Shown here piece after piece: positions 46,283 to 56,883 of a DNA stretch of 64,000 nt. This stretch comes from Woronichinia naegeliana WA131 (GTDB taxonomy: Bacteria; Cyanobacteriota; Cyanobacteriia; Cyanobacteriales; Microcystaceae). The position numbers and the translations under genes are program-made. Under the pieces are notes generated by a model. That model searched no databases. It was not told the origin of the DNA and saw only the letters and a list, made by a program, of their open reading frames with translations. The stretch covers positions 868,001 to 932,000 of the forward strand of contig CP073041.1 in assembly GCA_025370055.1 (NCBI GenBank). Reading direction: 5' to 3'. How positions within the stretch are numbered: the stretch's first letter is position 1; every line of letters starts with the position of its first letter.

Positions 46283-46480
46283 GGCGATCTAGCAGACAGA
46301 ACTTTTGGCATACGTATATATAACATAATTCTTAACATTTGGAGCAATTAGAAATTTTCTTTAGGGATTTTCAGGGCAATTTCCTTTAAGTCACCCTGGT
46401 TAATGAGGGTTGAATATCATAAATTAGGGCTTCATCCTTTGTTAGAATTTAAAATAAGGAAAAATTAATGCACTATTCCT

Positions 46481-47632
46481 TTGATTTTTCGATTTAATGA
46501 GCATTACTTGCTGTCACTTAATTGCGAAGGTGTTACTTTGTCGCTCCATGCTTCTCCTCACCAGTCTTATCCTAACGCCTCTGCTCCCATCACGAAAGAT
46601 CCCTGGTTAGCCGTCAATCTCTCCATGTTTTATCCCGGACTAGGACAGATCTATGCCGGATATGGGGTGCGAGGATTAGGTTTTTTTGCACTGCAAAGCC
46701 TGTGTCTAGGGATTGGTTTCTGGTCAATTTTAAGTCCAGAGGGAGATATTATTAGTGGACTGATTTATTTATTGATGTCCCTAGGAATTTATTTAGGAAA
46801 TATGATTGATGCTTTATTATTAGTGTTTAATCAAAATCCCCAATTTTATCGAGAAAAAATTCCTCGTCAATGGAAAAATCCTTGGTTTGCTGTTTTTGCC
46901 TCTCGAATTTTGCCCGGTTTGGGACATTTTTATAATCATCAATTTATTATTGGCTTAATCTTTTTTACTTTAGGGATTGTTTGTCTGCGCCTCCAGGTTT
47001 TTTACACTCCTCTTTTATGGCTTGGCCCTAGTTTAACGGCGATCGCCGCCTGTCATGTCTATCGTAGTTTTCCGGCTGCAAAATCTCTGCAACGAACCCT
47101 GATCAGTATTCTGGTCGGATTCATTTTTTTGGTGGGATTAGCCCTGAATGTTTTGCCCCAATGGTTAGCCCGTTCTCTCGATACCTTTGTTATTCCCAGT
47201 CCTTCGATGGTTCCAACTCTACAGGTCGGCGATCGCATTTTTGTGCAAGAAAACCCCGATTACCAACCGCAACGAGGTGATATTGTGGTTTTTAAACCGG
47301 CTGAAGAGCTACAACGTCTTGATCCTCAGCCCTCAGAATTTTATACCAAACGTGTGATTGGTTTACCGGGAGAAACGATTAATATTAGTCAAGGTCAGGT
47401 TTTTATTAATGGGCAACCCTTGGCAGAGGATTATTTAGCCGAAACACCGACCTATGATTTGCCTAGCAAAGCAATTCCGATGGAACATTATTTTCTGCTA
47501 GGAGATAATCGCAATAATAGTTTTGATTCCCACCTTTGGGGCGTATTACCGAGACAAGCAATTGTTGGCAAAGCCTACAAAATTTATTGGCCTCTAGATC
47601 GGGTGCGATCGCTGCTTAACGTAACTCGTTGA
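46481..47632 (+). CDS. lepB: Signal peptidase I with N-terminal multi-helix membrane extension
   Basis: 383 residues, about twice the usual length. The first ~215 residues hold several membrane segments with two GLGQIYAGY/GLGHFYNHQ-type repeats, a small duplicated membrane domain (DUF5683/TM2-like). The C-terminal ~165 residues are a complete S26 peptidase: catalytic Ser in IPSPSMVPTLQVGDRIFV, catalytic Lys in FYTKRVIGLPGE, and LGDNRNNSFDSHLWG. It removes signal peptides at the outer face of the plasma or thylakoid membrane. The start is uncertain: TTG 46481 is the longest option and later in-frame starts exist. It is followed 41 bp later by larB. Confidence 0.88.
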   Translation: MIFRFNEHYLLSLNCEGVTLSLHASPHQSYPNASAPITKDPWLAVNLSMFYPGLGQIYAGYGVRGLGFFALQSLCLGIGFWSILSPEGDIISGLIYLLMSLGIYLGNMIDALLLVFNQNPQFYREKIPRQWKNPWFAVFASRILPGLGHFYNHQFIIGLIFFTLGIVCLRLQVFYTPLLWLGPSLTAIAACHVYRSFPAAKSLQRTLISILVGFIFLVGLALNVLPQWLARSLDTFVIPSPSMVPTLQVGDRIFVQENPDYQPQRGDIVVFKPAEELQRLDPQPSEFYTKRVIGLPGETINISQGQVFINGQPLAEDYLAETPTYDLPSKAIPMEHYFLLGDNRNNSFDSHLWGVLPRQAIVGKAYKIYWPLDRVRSLLNVTR

Positions 47633-47673
47633 TTTTCTTAATTTCTCTCTAACTATTCCAAAATTTTATCGCT

Positions 47674-48453
47674 ATGAATCCTGATAGCCTTCAGCAACTT
47701 CTCGAAGCCGTTGCCCAGGGAAAAACAAGTCCCAGTACTGCCCTTGAAAAACTCAAATATCTAGGTTTTGAATCCTTAGATCATTTTGCCAAAATAGATC
47801 ACCATCGCCATCTACGGACGGGTTTTCCTGAAATCATTTGGGGACAAGATAAAACACCAGAACAAATTATTCAAATTATGCAAGCAATGGGTCGCTATCA
47901 TCCCATCGTCATGGCAACTCGCATCGAAGCGGCGATCGCTGAAATATTGATGCTAGAAATTCCCCAACTCAGTTATTATCCCGTTGCCCGCATTTGTGCT
48001 TTAATTCAACAGGAATTAACCGTAAAATATACGGGTGTGATTAGTATTTTGACCGCCGGCACCGCCGATTTACCCGTCGCCGAAGAAGCTGCCATCACCG
48101 CCACTCTCTGTGGATTTGCAGTACAACGTCTTTGGGATGTGGGAGTCGCAGGCATTCATCGTTTGCTCAGTCATCAATCCTTAATTAACGAGGCTGATGT
48201 TTTAATTGTTGTTGCAGGCATGGAAGGAGCTTTACCCAGTGTAGTTGCTGGACTGGCCAACTGTCCTGTCATTGCCGTTCCCACCAGTATTGGTTATGGA
48301 GCGAGTTTTGGTGGTCTGGCTTCCCTCTTAACCATGCTCAACTCTTGTGCAACGGGAATCGGTGTGGTGAATATTGATAATGGCTTTGGGGCAGCTATGT
48401 TAGCTGGGCAAATCCTACGAACAGCCCAACGATTAAGCAACTCAAACCAATGA
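47674..48453 (+). CDS. larB: Nickel-pincer cofactor biosynthesis protein LarB
   Basis: 259 residues. N-terminal helical part (LQQLLEAVAQGKTSPSTALEKLKYLGFE) then a PurE-like domain: SILTAGTADLPVAEEAA, VAGMEGALPSVVAGL, IAVPTSIGYGASFGGLASLLTMLNSCATG. LarB carboxylates and hydrolyses nicotinic acid adenine dinucleotide in synthesis of the nickel-pincer nucleotide. Older annotations call it an AIR carboxylase. LarC and LarE are not in this window. It converges on rpsJ. Confidence 0.88.
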   Translation: MNPDSLQQLLEAVAQGKTSPSTALEKLKYLGFESLDHFAKIDHHRHLRTGFPEIIWGQDKTPEQIIQIMQAMGRYHPIVMATRIEAAIAEILMLEIPQLSYYPVARICALIQQELTVKYTGVISILTAGTADLPVAEEAAITATLCGFAVQRLWDVGVAGIHRLLSHQSLINEADVLIVVAGMEGALPSVVAGLANCPVIAVPTSIGYGASFGGLASLLTMLNSCATGIGVVNIDNGFGAAMLAGQILRTAQRLSNSNQ

Positions 48454-48471
48454 TCACAAAAAGTCCTGCTA

Positions 48472-48498
48472 GAAAAAATCCCCGTTATCTTAACGAGG
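48472..48498 (-). terminator. Terminator of the str operon/rpsJ
   Basis: On the minus strand, CCTCGTTA-AGA-TAACGGGG forms an 8-pair stem with a 3-base loop (one wobble), followed by ATTTTTTC. It also lies 20-45 bp after the convergent larB stop. Confidence 0.75.
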
Positions 48499-48525
48499 AC
48501 TGATCTAACAATATTATTTTTAAAC

Positions 48526-48843
48526 CTATAGTTTCACTTCAATATCTACTCCAGCCGGTAAATCCAACTTCATCAAAGCATCAATTGTTTTAGAAGAGGG
48601 TTGGTAAATGTCAATAATACGTCGGTGTGTACGGGTCTCAAAATGCTCACGGGCATCTTTGTCAACGTGGGGCGATCGCAATACACAATAAATCTTGCGT
48701 TTAGTCGGTAAGGGGATCGGGCCCACCGCCGTTGCGCTAGTACGATTGGCGGTATCTACAATTTTGTCGCAGGATGTATCGAGAAGACGACGGTCAAAAG
48801 CTTTCAATCTGATGCGAATTTTCTGTTGTTGGAGAGCAGCCAT
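48526..48843 (-). CDS. rpsJ: Small ribosomal subunit protein uS10
   Basis: 105 residues: [66 protein letters not shown]. Full length. In cyanobacteria rpsJ follows tuf at the end of the str operon instead of heading the S10 operon, as seen here. Confidence 0.97.
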   Translation of the reverse strand: MAALQQQKIRIRLKAFDRRLLDTSCDKIVDTANRTSATAVGPIPLPTKRKIYCVLRSPHVDKDAREHFETRTHRRIIDIYQPSSKTIDALMKLDLPAGVDIEVKL

Positions 48844-49014
48844 GATTTTACCTATTTTAAATTTTCAAGGTTCGAGGTTGTTGTACAAACGGAACTTCAG
48901 ACGATTAAGTACTTGAAGTATAGACATTAAATATCAGTGACCAAGCAGAGCGTTCGTTAAAGCATTGCTTAATCACTGAACATTCACTGAAATTGTTGCA
49001 CCCTTAGCATCGGG

Positions 49015-50250
49015 TTATTTCTTCTTACCACCCTTGGTATCGGTTTTGGGTTCGTCAAGGATTTTAGAAACCACACCGGCTCCGACGGTACGACCACCTT
49101 CACGGATAGCAAAACGCATCCCCTGTTCGATCGCGATTGGGCAGATCAACTCCACCGTCATTTTAATGCGATCGCCTGGCATCACCATTTCCACCGCCTT
49201 ACCATCATCAGAAGTAAAAGCGATAATTGTGCCAGTTACATCAGTAGTACGAGCAAAAAATTGAGGACGGTAATTGGTAAAGAAGGGTGTATGACGACCT
49301 CCTTCATCCTTGCTTAAAATGTAAACCTCACCTTCAAACTTGGTATGGGGAGTAATAGACTTGGGTTTAGCAATTACCATACCGCGTTCAATCTCTTCCT
49401 TTTTGACACCCCGTAACAGCAAGCCCACATTGTCCCCAGCCAGACCTTCATCCAGACTCTTTTGGAACATTTCTACGCCGGTAACAGTAGTTGTTTGCGT
49501 GTCGCGGATACCAATAATTTCAACGGTTTCACCGACCTTGACCTTACCACGTTCAATCCGACCCGTAGCAACCGTTCCACGACCAGAGATGGAGAATACA
49601 TCCTCTACAGCCATTAAGAAGTCTTTATCCACAGGGCGATCAGGGGTCGGAATGTAACTGTCAACAGCATCCATTAACGCCAATACTGTTGCTTCCCATT
49701 CGGGATCACCCTCTAGCCCTTTCAGACCTGAGCAGCGAATAATCGGAACATCATCGCCAGGAAAATCATATGAACTTAAAAGGTCTCGAACTTCCATTTC
49801 CACTAGCTCAAGCATTTCTTCGTCATCTACCATATCAGACTTATTCAGGGCAACAACGAGTTGAGGAACCCCAACCTGTTTCGCCAAAAGAATATGCTCA
49901 CGAGTTTGAGGCATAACACTGTCAGTTGCTGCCACCACCAAGATCGCTCCATCCATTTGAGCGGCCCCTGTAATCATGTTCTTTACATAGTCAGCGTGAC
50001 CAGGGCAGTCAACGTGAGCATAGTGGCGATTTGCCGTTTCATATTCAACGTGAGCTGTATTGATTGTGATCCCACGAGCCTTTTCTTCAGGAGCTGCATC
50101 AATCTGATCAAAGGCTTTAGCTGCACCACCAAATTTCTTAGTCAAAATGCTAGAGATAGCAGCAGTTAACGTTGTTTTGCCATGATCAACGTGGCCGATT
50201 GTACCAATGTTGATGTGGGGTTTGTTACGTTCAAATTTTGCGCGTGCCAT
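49015..50250 (-). CDS. tuf: Elongation factor Tu
   Basis: 411 residues. GTPase motifs [14 protein letters not shown] (G1), [12 protein letters not shown] (G3) and [10 protein letters not shown] (G4), then domains 2 and 3 ([24 protein letters not shown]). It brings aminoacyl-tRNA to the ribosome. The short C-terminal basic extension [10 protein letters not shown] is longer than in enterobacterial EF-Tu. It is the fourth gene of rpsL-rpsG-fusA-tuf-rpsJ. Confidence 0.97.
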   Translation of the reverse strand: MARAKFERNKPHINIGTIGHVDHGKTTLTAAISSILTKKFGGAAKAFDQIDAAPEEKARGITINTAHVEYETANRHYAHVDCPGHADYVKNMITGAAQMDGAILVVAATDSVMPQTREHILLAKQVGVPQLVVALNKSDMVDDEEMLELVEMEVRDLLSSYDFPGDDVPIIRCSGLKGLEGDPEWEATVLALMDAVDSYIPTPDRPVDKDFLMAVEDVFSISGRGTVATGRIERGKVKVGETVEIIGIRDTQTTTVTGVEMFQKSLDEGLAGDNVGLLLRGVKKEEIERGMVIAKPKSITPHTKFEGEVYILSKDEGGRHTPFFTNYRPQFFARTTDVTGTIIAFTSDDGKAVEMVMPGDRIKMTVELICPIAIEQGMRFAIREGGRTVGAGVVSKILDEPKTDTKGGKKK

Positions 50251-50341
50251 GAATAATAAATTCCTTTGCTTGATTCTTCATAGTTAGCTTCAGTCCCAAG
50301 GCTTAAATATTATAACCTAAAAGGACTGAAACTAAAGTTAA

Positions 50342-52420
50342 CTAGGCGTTCCCTTTGCTTTTAGCGATAATCGCTTCAGCGACATTTTTGGGGACTTCTT
50401 GATAATGGCTAAATTCCATTGAGAAGATACCCCGACCCTGGGTTTTTGACCGAATATCGGTCGCGTAACCAAACATTTCTGCCAAGGGAATCTTAGCAGC
50501 GATCTTGGCTACTCCTTGCTCCGTATCCTGACCTTCAATTTGTCCACGACGGGAGTTGAGATCGCCGATGACGTTGCCCATGAAGTCCTCTGGAACTTCC
50601 ACTTCGACCTTCATCATCGGTTCTAGGATACAGGGGGAAGCTTTGAGTACAGCAGCCTTGATTGCCATTGAACCGGCAATCTTAAAGGCCATTTCCGATG
50701 AATCCACATCGTGGAAGGAACCATCAATCAGGGTAGCTTTCACATCAATTAGGGGATAACCCGCTAAAACACCAGATTCGCAGGCTTCTTTCATCCCTTG
50801 TTCTGAGGGGCCAATATATTCCTTTGGAACCGTTCCCCCAACAATTTTAGAGACAAAAACAAAACCGGTACCAGGTTCTCCGGGTTCGAGATCAATAACG
50901 ACGTGGCCGTACTGTCCCTTACCGCCACTCTGACGGATGAACTTGCCATCTACTTTGTTGACAGATTTACGAACGGTTTCACGGTAGGCCACCTGGGGCG
51001 CACCCACATTAGCTTCTACCTTGAATTCCCGCAACATCCGATCCACTAGAATTTCGAGGTGTAATTCTCCCATGCCCGCAATCACGGTTTGGTTGGTTTC
51101 AGGATCAACGTTAACGCGGAAAGTTGGGTCCTCTTCCGAAAGAGATTGCAGTGCCTTGGATAGTTTTTCCATGTCCTGCTTGGTTTTTGGCTCTACCGCG
51201 ACTGAAATCACTGGTTCGGGAATAAACAAGGATTCCAGAATGATGGGTTGGTCATCGTCACAGAGGGTATCCCCTGTTAGAGTATCTTTTAGCCCTAATA
51301 CCGCGCCTAAATCCCCTGCCCGAAGTTCATCCACTTCAATGCGATCGTCTGCTTTGAGAATGATTAAACGGGAAATACGTTCTTTTTTGTCCTTGGTCGA
51401 GTTGAGTACATAACTGCCTTTCTTAAGAATGCCTGAATAAACCCTCACAAAGGTCAAACGACCGTAGGGATCAGCCATCACTTTGAATGCCAGGGCGGAC
51501 ATCGGAGCCTGATCGTCGGCTTTCCGTTCTTCGGTTTCGCCGTTAGGCAGGGTTCCCTGAATAGCTTGTACTTCTATAGGAGAAGGTAAATAGTCAATCA
51601 CCGCATCCAGCATTAACTGGACTCCCTTATTTTTGAATGCAGAACCACAAAGCACTGGCACAATTAAACCGGCGATTGTTCCTTGACGAAGCCCGGCTTT
51701 AATTTCATCCTCAGTTAGCTCTTCACCTTCGAGGTATTTCTCCATTAGGGCATCATCCGCTTCAGCCACGGCCTCTACCATGATGGTTCGATATTCTTGG
51801 GCTTGGGAGAGGATGTCGTCAGGAATATCTGTTTCTAGAATATCTGTACCGAGATCGTTGGTGTAGATGTAGGCCTTCATCTTCACCAGGTCAACAATTC
51901 CTTTCAATTCGCTTTCACTGCCAATGGGAATTTGGACCGGAACGGCATTAGCTCTCAGGCGATCGCGCATCTGTCCATAGACCTTGAAAAAGTTTGCCCC
52001 TGTACGATCCATCTTATTAATAAAAGCAATCCGAGGCACCTTATAGCGATCGGCTTGCCGCCAAACAGTTTCGGATTGAGGTTGAACTCCACCTACCGAG
52101 CAAAACACTGCAATGACACCATCTAGAACCCGCATGGAGCGTTCGACTTCGATGGTAAAGTCCACATGGCCAGGGGTATCAATAATATTGATCCGATGGT
52201 CTTTCCAGCTTGTGCTGATTGCTGCGGCGGTAATGGTAATACCCCGTTCCCGTTCCTGATCCATCCAGTCGGTGACAGCAGTTCCTTCATGAACTTCACC
52301 AATTTTGTGAACGACTCCTGAATAAAAGAGAATTCGTTCCGTTGTTGTTGTCTTGCCCGCATCAATGTGGGCCGCGATGCCGATGTTCCGCACTCGCTCT
52401 AGCGGGATAGTACGTGCCAC
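50342..52420 (-). CDS. fusA: Elongation factor G
   Basis: 692 residues: G1 [16 protein letters not shown]2 RGITI, G3 DTPGHVDF, G4 NKMDRTGA, and domain IV/V regions ([31 protein letters not shown]). It drives ribosomal translocation. It sits between rpsG and tuf, as normal for the str operon; cyanobacteria often have additional EF-G paralogues elsewhere. Confidence 0.97.
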   Translation of the reverse strand: MARTIPLERVRNIGIAAHIDAGKTTTTERILFYSGVVHKIGEVHEGTAVTDWMDQERERGITITAAAISTSWKDHRINIIDTPGHVDFTIEVERSMRVLDGVIAVFCSVGGVQPQSETVWRQADRYKVPRIAFINKMDRTGANFFKVYGQMRDRLRANAVPVQIPIGSESELKGIVDLVKMKAYIYTNDLGTDILETDIPDDILSQAQEYRTIMVEAVAEADDALMEKYLEGEELTEDEIKAGLRQGTIAGLIVPVLCGSAFKNKGVQLMLDAVIDYLPSPIEVQAIQGTLPNGETEERKADDQAPMSALAFKVMADPYGRLTFVRVYSGILKKGSYVLNSTKDKKERISRLIILKADDRIEVDELRAGDLGAVLGLKDTLTGDTLCDDDQPIILESLFIPEPVISVAVEPKTKQDMEKLSKALQSLSEEDPTFRVNVDPETNQTVIAGMGELHLEILVDRMLREFKVEANVGAPQVAYRETVRKSVNKVDGKFIRQSGGKGQYGHVVIDLEPGEPGTGFVFVSKIVGGTVPKEYIGPSEQGMKEACESGVLAGYPLIDVKATLIDGSFHDVDSSEMAFKIAGSMAIKAAVLKASPCILEPMMKVEVEVPEDFMGNVIGDLNSRRGQIEGQDTEQGVAKIAAKIPLAEMFGYATDIRSKTQGRGIFSMEFSHYQEVPKNVAEAIIAKSKGNA

Positions 52421-52550
52421 AGCTACCTCCTTAAAATTTGCCCGGCTAGTGTTCGCTAAATCTTTGGTATTCGTTTACACTATTTACAATTCTATACTTT
52501 TCTTTGCAAAAAAAATGCTGAGAAATCAAGGCGGATAACCGCCCCGTTTT

Positions 52551-53021
52551 CTAGTAGCGGTAATGAGCAAAGGCTTTGTTGGCTTCAGCCATACGATGGG
52601 TTTCTTCCCGTTTTTTGATGGCGGCTCCTGTTTCATTAGCAGCATCCATAATTTCGTTAGCAAGCTTGCTGGCCATCGTACGTCCACCACGAATACGAGA
52701 GTAGTGTACTAGCCAGCGAAGAGCTAAAGCTGTTCCTCTAGCGGAACGAACTTCCATCGGGACTTGGTAGGTTGCCCCACCGACGCGACGGGCTTTGACT
52801 TCTACCAGGGGGGTTAAGTTTTTAATCGCTTTTTCAAAAACTTCCAGCGGTTCATTCCCTGTTTTTTGTCCGATCGCCGTGAGGGCATCATAGACAATGG
52901 TGGAAGCTAGGGATTTTTTGCCCGATTTCATTACCCGACGGATGGTCATGCTGATTAAACAACTGTTATAGACCGGATCCGGGGGAACGGGACGTTTTTT
53001 GACATTTCCTCGACGAGACAT
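52551..53021 (-). CDS. rpsG: Small ribosomal subunit protein uS7
   Basis: 156 residues: [75 protein letters not shown]. Full length. It organises the 3' major domain of 16S rRNA, and S7 is a translational repressor of the str operon in E. coli; no such site was verified here. Confidence 0.97.
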   Translation of the reverse strand: MSRRGNVKKRPVPPDPVYNSCLISMTIRRVMKSGKKSLASTIVYDALTAIGQKTGNEPLEVFEKAIKNLTPLVEVKARRVGGATYQVPMEVRSARGTALALRWLVHYSRIRGGRTMASKLANEIMDAANETGAAIKKREETHRMAEANKAFAHYRY

Positions 53022-53173
53022 AATGATTTAATTTGAGGTAAACAGACACTTTAATAGTCTCCCCTGAATTCTTTTCCGAATCTGAGGGAGCAGGATAGGG
53101 ATCGCAAGGTTTGTATTAAAACGATCTTTTTTAGATAGCAAAGAACGAGAAAATAAACTCGCCTAAGAGGATT

Positions 53174-53551
53174 TTATTTAGCTTTAGCTCGTTTAGTACC
53201 GTATTTAGAACGGCCTTGTTTACGATCCTTTACCCCAGTGGCATCCAAGGTTCCCCGAATGATGTGGTATCTCACCCCTGGTAAATCCTTGACCCGACCG
53301 CCGCGAATCAAAACAACAGAGTGTTCCTGTAAGTTATGACCAATCCCTGGAATGTAAGCGGTAACTTCAAACCCAGAGGTCAAACGCACCCGTGCTACCT
53401 TACGGAGAGCCGAGTTAGGTTTTTTGGGGGTTGTCGTGTAAACACGGGTACAGACACCGCGACGCTGAGGACACTGTTTAAGCGCGGGGGACTTCGTCTT
53501 TTTCTGTACTTTGGAGCGTTCGCTACGAATTAGCTGCTGAATAGTGGGCAT
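53174..53551 (-). CDS. rpsL: Small ribosomal subunit protein uS12
   Basis: 125 residues: [74 protein letters not shown]. The K-P-N-S-A loop carries the wild-type Lys associated with streptomycin sensitivity. First gene of the str operon; its promoter lies in the 225-bp divergent gap before cobU. Confidence 0.97.
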   Translation of the reverse strand: MPTIQQLIRSERSKVQKKTKSPALKQCPQRRGVCTRVYTTTPKKPNSALRKVARVRLTSGFEVTAYIPGIGHNLQEHSVVLIRGGRVKDLPGVRYHIIRGTLDATGVKDRKQGRSKYGTKRAKAK

Positions 53552-53776
53552 GTTTTAATTAGGAAGATTCTGACAAACTCCCAATGCTCAAGAGAATCGT
53601 TGACAAATTCCCATTGTACCGTTGTGTGAAGAGAACTGTCAACTAATCATTTTAAATTGTGCTCATTTCAGCTTTTAATTATAGATAACCAAGGGGAAAT
53701 GGTGTTAACTGAGGTTTTAGGTTTACGCCCTGATTGACCAACGTTTAGGATTTTCGGCAAACTACTTTTTCTGGAA

Positions 53777-54358
53777 ATGACAACTCTTTCACCAACCGCC
53801 ATTATTCTAGTGACCGGCCCAGCGAGATCCGGTAAAAGTGAATGGGCAGAAAATTTGGCGACAAGATGGGGACAAGCATTCGATCAACCCATTATTTATG
53901 TGGCGACGGCTCAGGACGCTCCTCAAGATCTGGAATGGCAAGCTCGTTTAGAAAAACATCGTCAACGTCGTCCTCCCCATTGGCAAACTCTGCTGGTTCC
54001 CACGGATCTCTCTGCCAACCTTTTAGAGGTGATTCCGCCAGGGATTGTTTTGGTTGATTCCTTGGGAACTTGGGTCGCTAATTTACTAACCCTTGAAGAT
54101 GATCAATGGCAATGTCAACAACAACAATTGATCTTTACTTTACAAAAATTAACTTTGACCGTTATTTTGGTTGCTGAAGAAACCGGATGGGGGGTTGTTC
54201 CTGCTTATCCTCTGGGCCGACTATTCCGCGATCGCCTGGGTCATTTAACCCGTCAAGTGGGCGCGATCGCCGATCAAGTTTATTTAGTCACGGGGGGCTA
54301 TGCGCTGAACCTAAGCCAATTAGGGGAACAGCTAGAGGCTCCTCAACCCCAACCGTAG
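53777..54358 (+). CDS. cobU: Adenosylcobinamide kinase / adenosylcobinamide-phosphate guanylyltransferase
   Basis: 193 residues. Walker A ILVTGPARSGKSEWAE at the N-terminus, then IYVATAQ, LEKHRQRRPPHWQTL with the catalytic His, VLVDSLGTWVANLL, and VAEETGWGVVPAYPLGRLFRDRLGHLTRQV. It performs two steps of nucleotide-loop assembly in cobamide (pseudocobalamin) synthesis. It stands alone; no B12 riboswitch-like leader was recognised in the upstream 225 bp. Confidence 0.93.
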   Translation: MTTLSPTAIILVTGPARSGKSEWAENLATRWGQAFDQPIIYVATAQDAPQDLEWQARLEKHRQRRPPHWQTLLVPTDLSANLLEVIPPGIVLVDSLGTWVANLLTLEDDQWQCQQQQLIFTLQKLTLTVILVAEETGWGVVPAYPLGRLFRDRLGHLTRQVGAIADQVYLVTGGYALNLSQLGEQLEAPQPQP

Positions 54359-54609
54359 ATCTAAAATCATCTAGAGTAGGACTGCTAAAACCCTCTAAAA
54401 CTCGCTACGATAGGGAAATAAAAAAATCAAGCGAAGTTAATTTCTAATTAGCTTGATCACTGGACAAGTGGTTAATAGTCCTACGGTCATAGATTCTTTG
54501 TGCAGTACACCTTGTTTGATTCAACAGCGTTTAAACAGAATGATCTAAACAAATGCAATTTTAGAGATCAACATATTTTCTTCATTATTTTTGAGTAATC
54601 CAGACACCT

Positions 54610-55074
54610 ATGGCATCTGAAATCGAAGTTAAAGAATATCTCGCCTATTGGTTGCAATTAGGTAAAGGAATCCTGATGCCAAAATCTCAAGAGCGTCTAT
54701 TTCCCCAACCAATTTTTGAAGGAACCCAGTTTTCTAAGGACTTTGAGCAAATTTGGCAAAAAATCCTCGTAAATCAGACCAGTTGTTATCTTGAAGGGAC
54801 TGAACAAACGTTTCAGGAATTGCTTTCGCCTGCCTGGGAAATGGTATCCTGCGCTCGTTGTACTCTTCCCATGCCTCTGAGCCGTGTTCATCCCCCATCC
54901 TGTCTTTGTCCCTGTGTCGATCTTTGCCTTTGGCCCAATAACGAGTTGCCCTTACCGAAGCTACCAACCTTAGAAGGGGTTCGCCTACGCCGTGTTCAAA
55001 TGCGTCTTCAACAAAAAGAGGCAGTTGAGCAGTTTCCAGACAGCCAGGACAAGGAAAAGAGTCAAGCAAGATAG
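54610..55074 (+). CDS. Cysteine-rich cyanobacterial protein of unknown function
   Basis: 154 residues, no membrane segment. The N-terminal part EIEVKEYLAYWLQLGKGILM is followed by a Cys cluster (SCARCTLPMP, then SCLCPCVDLCLW), six to seven Cys in about 40 residues, suggesting a zinc or Fe-S site. A charged, helical C-terminus follows. I do not recognise the family. It is preceded by 250 bp without a gene (containing an inverted repeat ATCAAGC/GCTTGAT near 54428-54463). Confidence 0.65.
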   Translation: MASEIEVKEYLAYWLQLGKGILMPKSQERLFPQPIFEGTQFSKDFEQIWQKILVNQTSCYLEGTEQTFQELLSPAWEMVSCARCTLPMPLSRVHPPSCLCPCVDLCLWPNNELPLPKLPTLEGVRLRRVQMRLQQKEAVEQFPDSQDKEKSQAR

Positions 55075-55352
55075 TCACTGGTCTCTCTGTTGATAATATT
55101 CAAGCGCGATCGCTGTATGGATGTCATCATCAAGGTTATGGTCATTAAAAGTTGATTACCCTGGTTAGTTAATGACGAAATGATAAGATAGTGTAGTATC
55201 TTTATTTACGTTGCCCTAGCTTAAAAATCTCTTGTTAACTGCGGCCCTTTTTAAATTACTTAGGTATATACAGAATTCGTTGATCCTCCGTGATAACGAG
55301 ATTGTTTCTTTTTTTGTGTTTAAAAGCCGTTTCTAGAGAAAATTATAGAAAA

Positions 55353-56051
55353 ATGGAAGAAAAGCGTCCTTCTCTCAATGACATTAAACAATTAAGTCTC
55401 TCTATTCCTTTTTTTAAAGGGTTAGCAGAAGATAGTCTAGAAAAGGCCATTACCCATATTGTTATTCGCGAGCATCCGGCCAATCAAGTGATTCTACTGG
55501 AAAATGATTGGGGCGGTTCAGTCTATTTCATTATGAATGGCTGGGTTAAAATCCGTACTCATAACGCGGATGGCAAGGAAATAACCTTAAATATTGTCGG
55601 TACGGGAGAAATTATTGGTGAGATGGCCGCCTTGGAAGAGGCTCCCCGTTCTACGGATGCCATTACCTTAACACCCACTAAGGTTTGTAGTATTCCCGCC
55701 CAGGATTTTTGTGCCGTACTGGCAACTGAACCCAGTGCCGGAATTCGGTTGGCCCAATTAATTGCCAAACGCCTACGACAACTGAATCGACGCTTACGAC
55801 TACGGGAAGCCGAAAGTATTGCCAGAGTAGCAGATGCCCTATTATTTTTAGCGGAAGGCCAAGGCAAAAGTACCAAACAGGGAATTGATATTCCTAATTT
55901 TCCCCATCGAGAGTTAAGTAGTATTAGTGGACTGGCGAGAGAGACCGTCACCAGAACATTGACCAAGCTAGAAAAAAAGGGTTTAATTATTCGCGAAACC
56001 GATCGGCTCTGTATCCCTGATCTCTACGCCCTAGAAGAAGTAATTACCTGA
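55353..56051 (+). CDS. Crp/Fnr family transcription regulator
   Basis: 232 residues from ATG 55353 (MEEKRPSLNDIKQL), preferred over an upstream in-frame ATG that would add 21 hydrophobic residues untypical of the family. An N-terminal cyclic-nucleotide-binding fold (PFFKGLAEDSLEKAI; NIVGTGEIIGEMAALEEAPRSTDAITL) is followed by a long dimer helix and a winged helix (FPHRELSSISGLARETVTRTLTKLEKKGLI). The phosphate-binding cassette GEMAALEEAPRST resembles cAMP-binding Crp but lacks a clean match, so the ligand is uncertain. It is not NtcA by sequence impression. It is 42 bp upstream of the DUF2232 gene. Confidence 0.88.
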   Translation: MEEKRPSLNDIKQLSLSIPFFKGLAEDSLEKAITHIVIREHPANQVILLENDWGGSVYFIMNGWVKIRTHNADGKEITLNIVGTGEIIGEMAALEEAPRSTDAITLTPTKVCSIPAQDFCAVLATEPSAGIRLAQLIAKRLRQLNRRLRLREAESIARVADALLFLAEGQGKSTKQGIDIPNFPHRELSSISGLARETVTRTLTKLEKKGLIIRETDRLCIPDLYALEEVIT

Positions 56052-56093
56052 TATTCATCAGTATTTTTGACTCGTGATTTTTTCCCTGATCCT

Positions 56094-56861
56094 ATGCCAA
56101 CCGAATTAAATTCAGAAACACCTTGCTTTGATGATGATGAGACTAACTGGGTTGATCAGGGTTGGGATACTTTGCCCACAAATACAGCTATGCCTGATTT
56201 AGGGAGAGTAGAAACGGTAAAACATCAGCGATCGCCGTTAAAATCCCTCAAAACCTTAGCAATGGTGGAGAGTGCCTTTTTAGCGAGTACGGCTAGTTTA
56301 ATCTGGCTCATTAATTATTATTTTCCCCTTGGCCCCGTTTTAACCATTTTTTTCCCGATCCCTTTGGCCCTGGTTTATTTACGTTGGGGGCCGAAGACAG
56401 CAATTAAGGGGGTGATTGCGGCAGTTTTACTGCTATCGGTGTTGATGGGGCCGACCCGTAGCATTGTCTTTTTAATGCCCTACGGCTTAATGAGTTTACA
56501 GCTAGGTTTTTGTTGGCAGCGCAATGCGCCCTGGTTTTTTTCCATCCTATCGGGAGGATTAATTGGGGCTTTTGGTTTTTTCTTTCGCTTCTGGTTATTT
56601 TCAATCCTGTTAGGGGAAGATCTTTGGCGGTACGTGATTACGCAAATTACCAATCTTTTAGACTGGGTTTTTCTGAAACTGAACCTCTTAGCGCAACCTG
56701 ATTTTATGCTCGTTCAGGCGATCGCGGTAGGTATGATTTTGCTCAACAGTCTGTTTTATCTGGTCGCTGTTCACCTAATGGCTCTTTTAATTTTGGATCG
56801 GATCGGCAATCGGATTCCCCGTCCCCCCCGTTGGGTCTCAGTGATTTTAGATTACGAGTAA
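56094..56861 (+). CDS. DUF2232 family membrane protein
   Basis: 255 residues from ATG 56094 (MPTELNSETP). An acidic N-terminal tail of about 60 residues is followed by six to seven membrane segments (LVYLRWGPKTAIKGVIAAVLLLSVLMGP; LMSLQLGFCWQRNAPWFFSIL). This resembles the DUF2232/YybS-like membrane proteins of cyanobacteria; function unknown, with a transporter S-component-like topology. Possibly cotranscribed with the Crp/Fnr gene. It converges on ccsA, 22 bp apart. Confidence 0.75.
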   Translation: MPTELNSETPCFDDDETNWVDQGWDTLPTNTAMPDLGRVETVKHQRSPLKSLKTLAMVESAFLASTASLIWLINYYFPLGPVLTIFFPIPLALVYLRWGPKTAIKGVIAAVLLLSVLMGPTRSIVFLMPYGLMSLQLGFCWQRNAPWFFSILSGGLIGAFGFFFRFWLFSILLGEDLWRYVITQITNLLDWVFLKLNLLAQPDFMLVQAIAVGMILLNSLFYLVAVHLMALLILDRIGNRIPRPPRWVSVILDYE

Positions 56862-56883
56862 GGAGGGGAAAGTTTTTAGAACC

